Notes under the pieces: model-generated | The model's input: only the letters and a program-made list of their open reading frames with translations | Database searches by the model: none | Told to the model about the DNA's origin: nothing | Shown here: positions 16,482 through 25,039 of the stretch, piece after piece | Layout of the letters: each line of letters opens with the position of its first letter | Numbering within the stretch: the first letter of the stretch is position 1 | Translations under genes and position numbers: made by a program | Assembly (NCBI GenBank): GCA_041750975.1 | Contig: JBGSYN010000197.1 | Coordinates: 1-26,752 of the forward strand | From: JBGSYN01 sp041750975 | GTDB lineage: Bacteria; Pseudomonadota; Alphaproteobacteria; Geminicoccales; Geminicoccaceae | Direction: 5' to 3' | DNA: 26,752 bases

Positions 16482-16514
16482 CAGTCATTCGGCATTGAAG
16501 GAAAAGCGAATTTC

Positions 16515-17171
16515 ATGATGCCTCTCGATACTGCGGAGCTCGTGGCAGGGCGGCGACGCGGCTTGATGCTGGTGATGTCATCGCCGTCGGGCGCCGGCAA
16601 GACCTCGATCAGCCGCGGCCTCCTGAAGCGCGAAGCCGAACTGGTTCTCTCGATATCCGTCACGACCCGGCCGCAACGCCCCGGCGAGGTGGATGGGGTC
16701 GACTACAATTTCATCGATCAGCGGCGCTTCGATTCGATGGCAAAGGCGGGCGAACTGCTCGAGCATGCAATGGTTTATGGCCATGGCTACGGGACGCCAC
16801 GCGCTGCGGTCGAAGCCGCATTGGAAGCCGGCAACGACGTTCTGTTCGATATCGACTGGCAGGGGGCGCAGCAATTGCGAGAGGTCGCGGCCGAGGACAT
16901 GGTCGGCATCTTCATTCTGCCCCCGACGCTCGAGGAACTGGCGTCGAGGCTGCGGGCCCGCGCCCAGGATTCCGAGGAAATCGTCACCTACCGCCTGGCG
17001 CAGGTCGCCAATGACGTCACACACTATGCCGAATACGATTACGTCCTGATCAATCGCAACCTCGAGACCAGCATCAACGCCGCCCAGACCATTCTCGGCG
17101 CCGAGCGCCTGCACAAACGCCGCCAGCCGAGCCTCAATCAATTCGTGGCGCGTTTTCGCCGCTCCGGCTAG
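16515..17171 (+). CDS. gmk: Guanylate kinase
   Basis: Phosphorylates GMP to GDP with ATP. The P-loop is SSPSGAGKTS (residues 22-31), followed by the GMP-binding SVTTRPQRPGEVDGVDYNF, then HAMVYGHGYGTP and LFDIDWQGAQQLRE, all typical. ATG 16515 gives 218 residues; ATG 16518 directly after it is equally possible, and the AAGG at 16498 is rather far for either. The frame extends upstream to 16305 but that part is antisense to the dehydrogenase gene. The last 38 bases overlap the end of the convergent rsmA gene, so both C-termini are encoded in the same segment. Confidence 0.96.
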   Translation: MMPLDTAELVAGRRRGLMLVMSSPSGAGKTSISRGLLKREAELVLSISVTTRPQRPGEVDGVDYNFIDQRRFDSMAKAGELLEHAMVYGHGYGTPRAAVEAALEAGNDVLFDIDWQGAQQLREVAAEDMVGIFILPPTLEELASRLRARAQDSEEIVTYRLAQVANDVTHYAEYDYVLINRNLETSINAAQTILGAERLHKRRQPSLNQFVARFRRSG

Positions 17172-18009
17172 CCGGATCTGGTGGCAGATCCTGCGCGGCT
17201 TCGAGCAGCCGGACGAAAGCGCCAAGATCGAGCTGTTCGGCGCGCGCCGTGGGTTCTATTCCGGCGCGCTGAAGGAGGGGCAGCGGCTCCGGCGTGAAAC
17301 TTCGAAGCGCCGATTTGATCATTTTGCGGCGCTGCCCGAATGCCGCCTGGGTGAGTTTCGCCATGAGTTGCCGATCTGCCGCCGATGGCAGGCGGTCCTG
17401 CGGCTCGAGCCCGATGACGGTCGAGCTTACCTTGGGCGGCGGGCTGAAGGCGCCCGGCGGAAGCTCGAAGCCGCGGCGGACCCGGCATAGCCACTGGGTC
17501 ATGACCGACAATCTGCCATAGGCCTTGCTGTTCGGGCTGGCGCGCAAGCGGTCGCCGACTTCCTTCTGGAACATCAAGACCATGGCTCGGATCGCCTCGA
17601 GATGCCCGAACCAGCCGAGCAGGAGAGGTGTGGCGATATTATAGGGGAGGTTGGCGACGATGGTGACGTCTCGAAGCCGCCCGAGACCATCCCAATCCAG
17701 GGCATCGGCTTCGACGACCCGCAAGCGGCCTTGCGCCCAAATTTCGAGATCGCGAAGTGCTTCCACGCATCGCGGATCCCGTTCGACCGCAATCAGCTCC
17801 TGGGCGCCGGCGTCGAGCAGGGCTCGGGTCAGGCCGCCAGGACCCGGGCCGATTTCGACGACGGGGCCGGATTGCAGATCCGAAGCCAGTGCCACGATCC
17901 GTGCCAGGATCGCCGGATCGAGAATGAAATGCTGGCCCAGCCGCTTGTCCGCCCGCAGGCCATGGCGCTCGATGACCTCCCGGAGCGGCGGCAGCGTGGC
18001 CTCCGGCAA
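17134..18009 (-). CDS. rsmA: 16S rRNA (adenine1518/1519-N6)-dimethyltransferase
   Basis: Dimethylates two adjacent adenines in helix 45 of 16S rRNA using S-adenosylmethionine. The KsgA/RsmA signature is clear: LGQHFILD (residues 24-31), SAM site EIGPGPGGLTRALL (52-65), acidic ERDPR and EADALD, and the catalytic NLPYNIATP (120-128), followed by MFQKEVGDRL. At 291 residues it is slightly longer than usual because of a polar C-terminal tail lying over the gmk end. The start is probably TTG 18009, four bases after the surA stop; a CTG at codon 6, five bases after GGAGG, is an alternative. pdxA, which commonly sits between surA and rsmA, is absent. Confidence 0.95.
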   Translation of the reverse strand: MPEATLPPLREVIERHGLRADKRLGQHFILDPAILARIVALASDLQSGPVVEIGPGPGGLTRALLDAGAQELIAVERDPRCVEALRDLEIWAQGRLRVVEADALDWDGLGRLRDVTIVANLPYNIATPLLLGWFGHLEAIRAMVLMFQKEVGDRLRASPNSKAYGRLSVMTQWLCRVRRGFELPPGAFSPPPKVSSTVIGLEPQDRLPSAADRQLMAKLTQAAFGQRRKMIKSALRSFTPEPLPLLQRAGIEPTARAEQLDLGAFVRLLEAAQDLPPDPASRSGENAPRID

Positions 18010-18013
18010 GGAG

Positions 18014-19306
18014 TCAGACGCGTACGCGAATATCGATGAACGCGTCTTTCCTCAAATCGCGCAAATAACGTCCGGCCAGGCGTTCGAGGGACTCGTTCTG
18101 GAGGCGAGCCTGGACCTCCGCCCGTTGTCCTTCAGCACCGCCCTGGGCATCGCGCGCGCAGACCATGACGAGATAGATCCCCGAAGGTGCCCGGATCGGG
18201 TCGCTCAGCTGGGACACGGGTGCTTCGCGGGCATAGCGTGCCACGAGCGGCGTCAGATCGTCGAGGTTTTGCCAGCCGAGCCTGCCGCCGTCGCTCGAGC
18301 CGAGCTGCTCTGCCGCGGTCGCGACGTCGTCGCAGCTGTCGAGCCCGCGGCGTACGTTCGAGGCCGCCGCCAATGCGCCCTCGACATCGGCCTCGGTACC
18401 GCTCTCAGGCAGCGGAAACACCAGCTGGGCGAGGTCCACCCTGGTTGCCGCCGTCGCTCTGGAGACGACGCGCCGGTCCTGCACCATGAAAAGGTGAACG
18501 CCGGCCTGGGTTCTGATCGGTTGCGAGACCTCGCCTTCACCGAGCGGCAGGATCTGATCCCTCATGCCCTCGACCAGAATCGATGCCGGGACCCAGCCGA
18601 GATTGCCCCCGTTTTGCGCCGTTGACGCGGCGGAGAATTGTTGCGCGAGTTGGGCGAAGGTTGCCGCGGAATCGACTTCGTTCCTGATGTCGATGGCGGT
18701 CTGAAGCACTTCGTTCTCGATTTCCGGCGAATAGACCGGCAGCAGGATTTCGGAGAGGAGCAATTCCTCGTCGGTGGCGTTCTCGCGGGCCCGCATCGCG
18801 AAATCGATCTGCTCCTCGGTGACGACGACACGCGGCAGGAGGCGGCTGTTGACGATCCGTCCCCAGACGATCTGCGCCCGCAGTTGCTCGCGCAACACCC
18901 CCAAATCGATCCCGTTCTGAACCAGGAATTGCTCGAGTTGCGGCACGGACGCATTGTTGCTTCGTGCGAGATTGGCGAAAGCCCCGTCGATCTCGGCCTG
19001 GTTGATCTCGATATTGAGACGCTCCGCTTCCTGCAATTTGAGTTGGTCGTCGATATAGGTCTGGAGGACCTGGGGCAGCAAGCGGCGTTGCGCCTCGGCG
19101 GTGTTGGCCAGACCGCTCGACGCCAGGACGATCCGCAGGCGGCTGTCGAGATCCTGGCTCGAAATGATGTCGTCATTGACGATCGCCGCGATGCGCTGGG
19201 TCGACTGTGCCTGCGCTCCCGGGATGCCGCCAAAGGCGCCCGCGATCGCCACCGCAAGTGCGGCGACGGCATGGGCGATGCGATGCCGGCAGATCCGGGC
19301 CCTCAT
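18014..19306 (-). CDS. surA: SurA-type periplasmic peptidyl-prolyl isomerase/chaperone
   Basis: Escorts outer-membrane proteins, including LptD, through the periplasm. A signal peptide (about residues 1-34, RICRHRIAHAVAALAVAIAGAFGG to GAQAQ) is followed by the SurA N-domain (RIAAIVNDDIISSQDLDSRL) and two parvulin-like domains; the first ends in EGMRDQILPLGEGEVSQPIRTQAGVHLFMVQDRR and the second in DPIRAPSGIYLVMVCARD. The start is set at ATG 19306 (430 residues); the frame opens upstream at 19351, but that would overlap lptD by 32 bp and put a charged stretch ahead of the signal peptide. It follows lptD with 13 bp and precedes rsmA with 4 bp, as one operon. Confidence 0.93.
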   Translation of the reverse strand: MRARICRHRIAHAVAALAVAIAGAFGGIPGAQAQSTQRIAAIVNDDIISSQDLDSRLRIVLASSGLANTAEAQRRLLPQVLQTYIDDQLKLQEAERLNIEINQAEIDGAFANLARSNNASVPQLEQFLVQNGIDLGVLREQLRAQIVWGRIVNSRLLPRVVVTEEQIDFAMRARENATDEELLLSEILLPVYSPEIENEVLQTAIDIRNEVDSAATFAQLAQQFSAASTAQNGGNLGWVPASILVEGMRDQILPLGEGEVSQPIRTQAGVHLFMVQDRRVVSRATAATRVDLAQLVFPLPESGTEADVEGALAAASNVRRGLDSCDDVATAAEQLGSSDGGRLGWQNLDDLTPLVARYAREAPVSQLSDPIRAPSGIYLVMVCARDAQGGAEGQRAEVQARLQNESLERLAGRYLRDLRKDAFIDIRVRV

Positions 19307-19319
19307 CGATGCTTTCAAA

Positions 19320-21512
19320 CTATCCGCCAGTTCCCGTCTCCAATGATCCAAGATTCCTGAGCGCGAGCCGTACCTGAAAGACGGTCTCTTCCTCGATTTC
19401 GCCCCGCGTCGTGTTGCTCTGCTCGAGGCCCATCACCAGGACCACGCAGGAATCGGTGTATATCAGACCAAAGCTGTTGGCCACGGTACGATCTTCATTG
19501 AGATCGCGTCGCGTCTGCGCCGCTACCGCAAGATTATCGAATAGCTGAAGACGCAGCCCGGCGACAATCTCTTCGCGCTCGTCGAGGTCGGCGCCGGGCA
19601 ACTCCTCACTGAGTTTTGTATAGTTGACGGTGGCGCGGATCGCCCGCGGACCGGCGGCGACATTGAGATCGCTCCGCCGGAAATTGAGCTCGTCCTTCGC
19701 CAGGCGGAACCGGTAGCTGACATTGAGCAAGGTCGAAGGCTGGAAGTCGAGACGGCCGACATAGTCCGAAAAGTTCGTATCCAACCCCGAATTTTCAGGA
19801 AAGACCGAGGTCTCCCGGCTGTAGTTCTGGCCGATCACGCCGCTGATGCGCAGCGCCCTCGGTCCGGTCGAGGAGAACGCCAGTCCATAGGCGACATGCG
19901 GTCCTTCCTCGACCCGGTCGATGCCGGGAAACCGGCTCTCTTCGAACAGGTTGGTCTCGTCGAATTCGAAGACCTGGCTGTCTTCGTTGGGGATCTCGTC
20001 GCTATTGCCGTTCGGGCTGGCCCAGCCGACCGTCACCCGGGGCTCGATGACGTGCTGCCAGCTCGAAGTCGTTCCGACCAGGGGCCAACCCCAGTCGACC
20101 GCAAGCTGGGGCAGGAGCCGGGCGTCGGAATTGTCGCCGCCCTCGGAGCCGAAGGTCTCGGGATCGCCTTCGGTGTTGTAGAAATCGCCGCGCAAGGATG
20201 CCCGGAATTCGAAGACATCGCCGATCGCGCCGATCTTCGGCAGCTCCCAGCCGCCCTCGAACGACACTCGCCGCGTATCCAGGCCATCGGTCCGGTAGAG
20301 CGAGAGAGCGCTGGAATCCACGGTCCAGCGCGAGCCCCAGCGCCAGGGCTCGCTGATCGAGCTATAACGGCCCTCGGGGAGCACGATCGGAATCTCTCCC
20401 TGAGGATCGTCGATTCGCAGGCTTTGAAAATAATACGAGCTGAGGTCGATGGCTTCGCGGTCCCGAAACCTTCGGACATAGCCGACATTGGTCAGGACGT
20501 CGGCGTTGCTGAACGAGTAGCGCTCGAGATAGGTGTTGTCGCTGGCGAGATCGATCTTGAAGCCGGTGTCGAACCCGTTGTCGAGATCGTAATCGCCTTC
20601 GGCCAAAAGGTTGCCGCGGAATTCCTCGCCGCGATTATTGCTGTCCGGATCGCTGGTATAGGCGTCGGTATAGGTGAAGCTGCCGGAAATGACGGTATCG
20701 GCAACCCGGTCATTGCCGGAACTGTCGATGCCGATGCGCGAAAGGTCGCGGAATTCGCCGCCGAGGACGGTGCCGGCGCCGGTCGTGAAGATCGGCGAAA
20801 ACGTGAAGTCCTGGCTCGGTCCGAGATCGAAGAAATAGGGCGTTTCGAGGGTCAGCCCCAACTCCGAGCTCGAGCCGAACGTCGGGATGAGAAACCCCGA
20901 TTTGCGTTCGACGGTCGGATCCGGGTGTTTGAAGAAGGGGCTATAGGCGATCGGCACGCCGAAGAACTCGAAGACGGCGTGGCGATAGGTGATGGTTTTC
21001 GCGTCCTCGTCATGGATCACGGTGCGGGCGCGGATCTGCCAGATGGGTGCGCGCTCCTGGTCCTCGCAAAGCTCGCAGGGGCTGTAGACCGCGTTCTGCA
21101 TGATCGTCAGATTGCCCTCGCGGCGCAGCGCCCGCACCCCGGCCAGTCGCGAATTGTCGTCGAAGAGCACGGCAACGCCATCGACGAAGCCGTCGCGAAG
21201 TGCGCCGTCGAGTTCGAGCTCTTCCGCGAACAGGGTGTCGCCCTCCGATCCCAGGAGCACGATATTGCCGAAGGCGAAGACCCGGTCGGTGGCTTGATTG
21301 TAAGTGATCCGGTCGGCGAGCAGCCGTTCGTTTTCGCGGGTCAGCTCGACATCGCCTTCTGCAGTGACTGTGCGTGCCGCCGTATCGTAGGTGATGGTCT
21401 CGGCGGTGATCAGGATCGGAATGTCGGCGTCGTCCTGGGCGGTTGCCGCAATTGACACGAACGCCGCGGCCACCATTGCCACGCCGGCAGCGAAATGACG
21501 GAAGCGGATCAT
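19320..21512 (-). CDS. lptD: LPS-assembly protein LptD
   Basis: Outer-membrane beta-barrel that inserts lipopolysaccharide into the outer leaflet, working with LptE. A signal peptide (about residues 1-25, ending AATAQ) precedes an OstA/LptA-like jellyroll domain (about 35-135: ETITYDTAARTVTAEGDVELTRENERLLADRITYNQATDRVFAFGNI). The large barrel follows; its start GVPIAYSPFFKHPDPTVERKSGFLIP is diagnostic. Cysteines sit in SPCELCED and near the C-terminus (DSCVVLVMGLEQ), consistent with the interdomain disulfides of LptD. The 730-residue length is typical. It is divergent from pepA. In many Alphaproteobacteria lptF and lptG come between pepA and lptD; here they do not. Confidence 0.95.
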   Translation of the reverse strand: MIRFRHFAAGVAMVAAAFVSIAATAQDDADIPILITAETITYDTAARTVTAEGDVELTRENERLLADRITYNQATDRVFAFGNIVLLGSEGDTLFAEELELDGALRDGFVDGVAVLFDDNSRLAGVRALRREGNLTIMQNAVYSPCELCEDQERAPIWQIRARTVIHDEDAKTITYRHAVFEFFGVPIAYSPFFKHPDPTVERKSGFLIPTFGSSSELGLTLETPYFFDLGPSQDFTFSPIFTTGAGTVLGGEFRDLSRIGIDSSGNDRVADTVISGSFTYTDAYTSDPDSNNRGEEFRGNLLAEGDYDLDNGFDTGFKIDLASDNTYLERYSFSNADVLTNVGYVRRFRDREAIDLSSYYFQSLRIDDPQGEIPIVLPEGRYSSISEPWRWGSRWTVDSSALSLYRTDGLDTRRVSFEGGWELPKIGAIGDVFEFRASLRGDFYNTEGDPETFGSEGGDNSDARLLPQLAVDWGWPLVGTTSSWQHVIEPRVTVGWASPNGNSDEIPNEDSQVFEFDETNLFEESRFPGIDRVEEGPHVAYGLAFSSTGPRALRISGVIGQNYSRETSVFPENSGLDTNFSDYVGRLDFQPSTLLNVSYRFRLAKDELNFRRSDLNVAAGPRAIRATVNYTKLSEELPGADLDEREEIVAGLRLQLFDNLAVAAQTRRDLNEDRTVANSFGLIYTDSCVVLVMGLEQSNTTRGEIEEETVFQVRLALRNLGSLETGTGG

Positions 21513-21591
21513 CCGGCGCTGGGATTATCGAGGATGCCGGACCACGTTAGTTCCTGCCCGGTTAGTCCTCGGCCGGTCGGTCCTCGCCCAA

Positions 21592-21620
21592 TTGATATTG
21601 GCGGTAGGCGACCCGATAAT
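21592..21620 (+). promoter_or_regulatory. Sigma-70-like promoter of pepA
   Basis: TTGATA (21592-21597), a 17-bp spacer and GATAAT (21615-21620), about 80 bp before pepA in the divergent gap to lptD. Upstream of it an imperfect 15-bp tandem repeat (CGGTTAGTCCTCGGC / CGGTCGGTCCTCGCC) lies near 21560-21590. Confidence 0.55.
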
Positions 21621-21701
21621 GCTAGGTGGGAAACGGCATCGCTTCGGCGCCGGTCCGAAGCCGCTTCCGCCGATGACATCGCAAGGACTGGAGTTTCGTC
21701 G

Positions 21702-23189
21702 ATGAAGGTGAGTTTCGTCAAAGATCAGCTTCCCCCTGCCGGCACTATCGTGGTGATGGTCTCGCCTGACGGTGGGATGTCCGATGCTGCGCGCGAGGTC
21801 AACGATAAGAGCGGCGGTTTGCTGACCCGAGCGCTCGAAGTCAATGGCAAGAGGCTCAAAGCAGGCAGCTTCATCGACCTGTTCTTGCCGGCAAACCTCG
21901 ATTATTCGAGGGTCTTGGCCATGGCGTTGAGCGCGGATTCGAAGACCACCGTCCTGGCGCTCGAAGAGGCGGGCGGCCAGCTCGCGGTGAAGCTGAGAAG
22001 CCTCAAGGTCAAGGAGGCGGGCGTGGCCTCGGCCCGTGGCCTGCCGCTCGAATTCGAGCCCGATTTCGTCGCAGCGAAGCTCGCCACCGGTGCACTGCTT
22101 CGAACCTATGAGTTCAAGAAATACCGAACCGCTGCCGACGACGACGAGGATAAGTGCGAAGCGCCATCCCTGCAGTTTGCCGTCGGCAATCCCGATACTG
22201 CCGAATTCGATCGCGTGCGCACCCAGTCCGAGGCCGTGTTCAGGGGTCGCGATCTGGTCAGCGAGCCCGCCAATGTGCTCTATCCCGAGAGTTTCGCCGA
22301 TGCCTGCGAGGAACTGACCCGCTTCGGCCTCGAGGTCGAGATCTTCGATCGAGCCAAGCTCCAGGAACTCGGCATGCGGGCGTTGCTGGGGGTCAATCAG
22401 GGCAGCGTGCGCGAGCCGCGCGTTGCCGTCATGCGCTGGAACGGCGGCGGCGATGCGGCCCCGGTAGCACTTGTCGGCAAGGGCGTTTGCTTCGATTCGG
22501 GCGGTCTCTCGCTCAAGCCCGCGGCCGGCATGCAGGACATGAAGTGGGACATGGGCGGTGCCGCTGCGGTGTTCGGGGCGATGCAGGCGGTCGCGGCCCG
22601 CAAGGCCGAGGCCAATGTCGTCGGCATCCTCGGGCTGGTCGAGAACATGCCGTCGGGATCGGCGCAGCGCCCGGGCGATGTGGTCAAGGCAATGTCCGGC
22701 AAGACCATCGAAATCCTCAATACCGACGCCGAGGGCAGGCTCGTGTTGGCGGATATCCTGTGGTACACGCAGGAGCGTTTCAAGCCGCAGATCATGATCA
22801 ATCTCGCCACGCTTACCGGTGCCATCATTACGGCACTCGGCAGCGAGCATGCGGGATTGTTCTCCAACGACGACACGCTGGCCGAGCGTTTGATCGAGAC
22901 CGGTGGCGTGACCGGCGACCGGCTCTGGCGGATGCCGCTCGGCAAGGATTACGACAAGCACATCAAGTCCGACATCGCCGATATCAAGAATGTCGGGCGC
23001 GGCCGCGCCGCGGGCTCGATCGCCGCCGCGGTGTTTCTGCAGCAATTCGTCAATGACCGGCCCTGGGCGCATCTCGACATTGCCGGCACGACCTGGTCGT
23101 CGCGCGATCTGCCGCTTTGCGGCAAGGGGGCGACCGGCTTCGGCGTTCGGCTCCTGGATGAACTCGTCGCCCGCTACTACGAGGCCTGA
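21702..23189 (+). CDS. pepA: Leucyl aminopeptidase, M17 family
   Basis: Two-metal cytosolic aminopeptidase; some members also bind DNA. The catalytic domain is complete: VGKGVCFDSGGLSLKP (Lys260, Asp265, Lys272), MKWDMGGAAAV (Asp283) and the M17 signature NTDAEGRLVLAD (Asp342, Glu344, Arg346). The N-terminal macrodomain-like region (1-170) is more variable, as usual. The start is ATG 21702 with a GGAG eight bases upstream, giving 495 residues. The frame extends upstream to 21495, but that stretch covers the divergent promoter region and is not protein-like. holC begins 10 bp after the stop, an arrangement common in Proteobacteria. Confidence 0.96.
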   Translation: MKVSFVKDQLPPAGTIVVMVSPDGGMSDAAREVNDKSGGLLTRALEVNGKRLKAGSFIDLFLPANLDYSRVLAMALSADSKTTVLALEEAGGQLAVKLRSLKVKEAGVASARGLPLEFEPDFVAAKLATGALLRTYEFKKYRTAADDDEDKCEAPSLQFAVGNPDTAEFDRVRTQSEAVFRGRDLVSEPANVLYPESFADACEELTRFGLEVEIFDRAKLQELGMRALLGVNQGSVREPRVAVMRWNGGGDAAPVALVGKGVCFDSGGLSLKPAAGMQDMKWDMGGAAAVFGAMQAVAARKAEANVVGILGLVENMPSGSAQRPGDVVKAMSGKTIEILNTDAEGRLVLADILWYTQERFKPQIMINLATLTGAIITALGSEHAGLFSNDDTLAERLIETGGVTGDRLWRMPLGKDYDKHIKSDIADIKNVGRGRAAGSIAAAVFLQQFVNDRPWAHLDIAGTTWSSRDLPLCGKGATGFGVRLLDELVARYYEA

Positions 23190-23199
23190 ACCGGCTCAG

Positions 23200-23649
23200 A
23201 TGACTGAGATCGGCTTCTACCACCTGACCAGGACACCGCTCGACGTTGCTCTGCCGCGGCTGCTTTCGAAGGCATTCGAGCAGGGCCAGCGGGTGGTGCT
23301 CCGGGCGCCCTCGGAGACCCGGGTCGACCTGCTCGACCGGCTGCTTTGGACCTTCGAGAAAGACTCGTTCCTGCCGCACGGCACGGCCGGAGACGGCAAT
23401 GCCTTGGAACAGCCGATCTATCTGACCGCGGGCGAGGAGAACCCGAACGGGGCCGCCATCTTGTGCCTGGTCGAAGCCGCACCGTTCGGCGATCTCGGTG
23501 CCTATCACCGTTGCCTCGATGTGTTCGACGGCCGGAACGAGGACGCCGTGGCGAAGGGCCGGGAGCGCTGGCGTTGGGCCCAGGAGCACGGCCACCAGCT
23601 GACCTATTGGAAGCAGAACGAGCGGGGCGGCTGGGTGAAATCCGGTTAG
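23200..23649 (+). CDS. holC: DNA polymerase III subunit chi
   Basis: Links the clamp loader to single-stranded DNA-binding protein. The 149-residue protein has the HolC pattern: EIGFYHLTRTPLDVALPRLLSKAFEQGQRVVLRAPS, LDRLLWTFEKDSFLPHGTA, QPIYLTAGEENPNGAAILCLVEAA, and the aromatic end HGHQLTYWKQNERGGWVKSG. The ATG at 23200 follows pepA by 10 bp and gives the family N-terminus; its ribosome binding site is weak, so coupling to pepA translation is likely. The following 119-bp gap to ndk holds a small GGCGG-tgt-CCGCC stem and a TTGACG, but no convincing -10. Confidence 0.93.
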   Translation: MTEIGFYHLTRTPLDVALPRLLSKAFEQGQRVVLRAPSETRVDLLDRLLWTFEKDSFLPHGTAGDGNALEQPIYLTAGEENPNGAAILCLVEAAPFGDLGAYHRCLDVFDGRNEDAVAKGRERWRWAQEHGHQLTYWKQNERGGWVKSG

Positions 23650-23768
23650 GGCTGGGCGGCGGTGTCCGCCAGCAGGTTCGGGCGACAAGGCGGCATTGAC
23701 GGCAACGACATGGGCCGGCCATTAGAAGGCCGCGTAAGACACCATCGACACTATTGAGGAGCCGAGGC

Positions 23769-24191
<423 letters not shown>

Positions 24192-24252
24192 CCATCATAG
24201 GCCGAAGGGAGGACGTACAATCTACGTTCGGACACTCAGGAGTTGAAAGGTC

Positions 24253-24516
24253 ATGAAGCTCGTGGACGCCATACACATAGCAAAGGAACACGCGGCTTAG
24301 ATTTTTGCCGATGAAGGGATCAAGAACCTGGGACTCGAGGAAATCGAGTACGATGACGGTGATAAGGTTTGGAAGGTGACCGTGGGTTTTACAAGAGGGT
24401 TCGAAACCGGCGGACCTCTCCAACAGTTCCTGCCGGGTGACCGGACCTATAAGGTCATCACGATATCGGACGAAGATCGGTCCATCAGGTCGGTAAAGGT
24501 TAGAGAGTTCGCGTGA
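24253..24516 (+). pseudogene. Small unknown protein gene interrupted by an amber codon
   Basis: AGGAG and AAAGG precede ATG 24253, which opens MKLVDAIHIAKEHAA and then meets TAG at codon 16 (24298-24300). The same frame continues without another stop for 71 codons (IFADEGIKNLGLEEIEYDD ... KVWKVTVGF ... TYKVITISDEDRSIRSVKVREFA) to TGA 24514-24516. The full product would be 87 residues, small, acidic, and beta-rich in the second half (alternating DKVWKVTVGF / YKVITISD). A single A-to-T change in an AAG lysine codon would explain the stop. The final TGA overlaps the GTG of the PIN gene (GTGA), so the two were a coupled pair. I do not recognise the family. Sequencing error or amber readthrough are alternatives. 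Confidence 0.72.
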
Positions 24517-24978
24517 ACTGGGTCAAAGCTCTTGCGATCGATTCGAACCTACTCGTGCTTCTGGTGGCACGGCTGACGTCTGAAACAATCATCGATCGCC
24601 ACCGCCGCCTCCAATCCTACTCTGTCAACGATTTCAAAATCCTCGTGGAATGGGCCGATAGCGCTTCGGTACTAATCTTCACCCCGAATAGCCTCAATGA
24701 GATGTCGAACCTGCTTCGACAGACCGACGCGAAAACGCGATCCCTACTGATGGAAACATTCCGAACCCTCATCGGAGACCAGACGGAAATTTATGTTCGA
24801 AGCATCGATGTCAGCGATCAGTGGAACATTCAAGCGTCTCGGCCTTACAGACACGGCGCTGTTGATGATCTCCGAAGAAACCGCTTTATTGACGGCGGAT
24901 CTCCATTTGTATCTCACCGTACTTCATGCTGGCCGCAATGCAGTAAACTTCAATCATCTGCGCGAACAGCGGTCGTGA
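24513..24978 (+). pseudogene. PIN-domain protein gene with a frameshift
   Basis: From GTG 24513 the first frame reads MNWVKALAIDSNLLVLLVARL and continues to about EIYVRSIDVSD (near 24815). The rest of the protein is in the +1 frame: FKRLGLTDTALLMISEETALLTADLHLYLTVLHAGRNAVNFNHLREQ, ending at TGA 24976-24978. Joined, this is about 154 residues with the four PIN acidic positions: Asp10 (AIDSNLL), the Glu in NSLNEMSNLL, the Asp in LGLTDTALL and the Asp in LTADLHLYL. PIN domains are Mg-dependent ribonucleases, often toxins. The lesion lies between about 24805 and 24830 and equals one inserted base or two deleted ones. The first frame, read on, gives an unrelated arginine- and serine-rich tail to 25022. 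Confidence 0.8.
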
Positions 24979-25039
24979 GGCATGGCGCCTCGAATCAGGT
25001 TCGAGGCAACAATCACACTTAGGCGGAAGAGGCGGGCTC

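Noticed and set aside
16305..16514. 70-residue N-terminal extension of gmk
   Set aside because: It is antisense to the dehydrogenase N-terminus and does not resemble guanylate kinase.
19896..21455. 519-residue open frame on the plus strand opposite lptD
   Set aside because: It is antisense to a fully supported LptD, lacks recognisable domains and has composition typical of high-GC shadow frames.
21495..21701. 69-residue N-terminal extension of pepA
   Set aside because: It covers the divergent promoter region and overlaps the lptD start; the ATG at 21702 has a good ribosome binding site and the family N-terminus.
21525..23072. 515-residue open frame on the minus strand opposite pepA
   Set aside because: It mirrors the pepA coding frame and has no domain; PepA has all M17 motifs on the plus strand.
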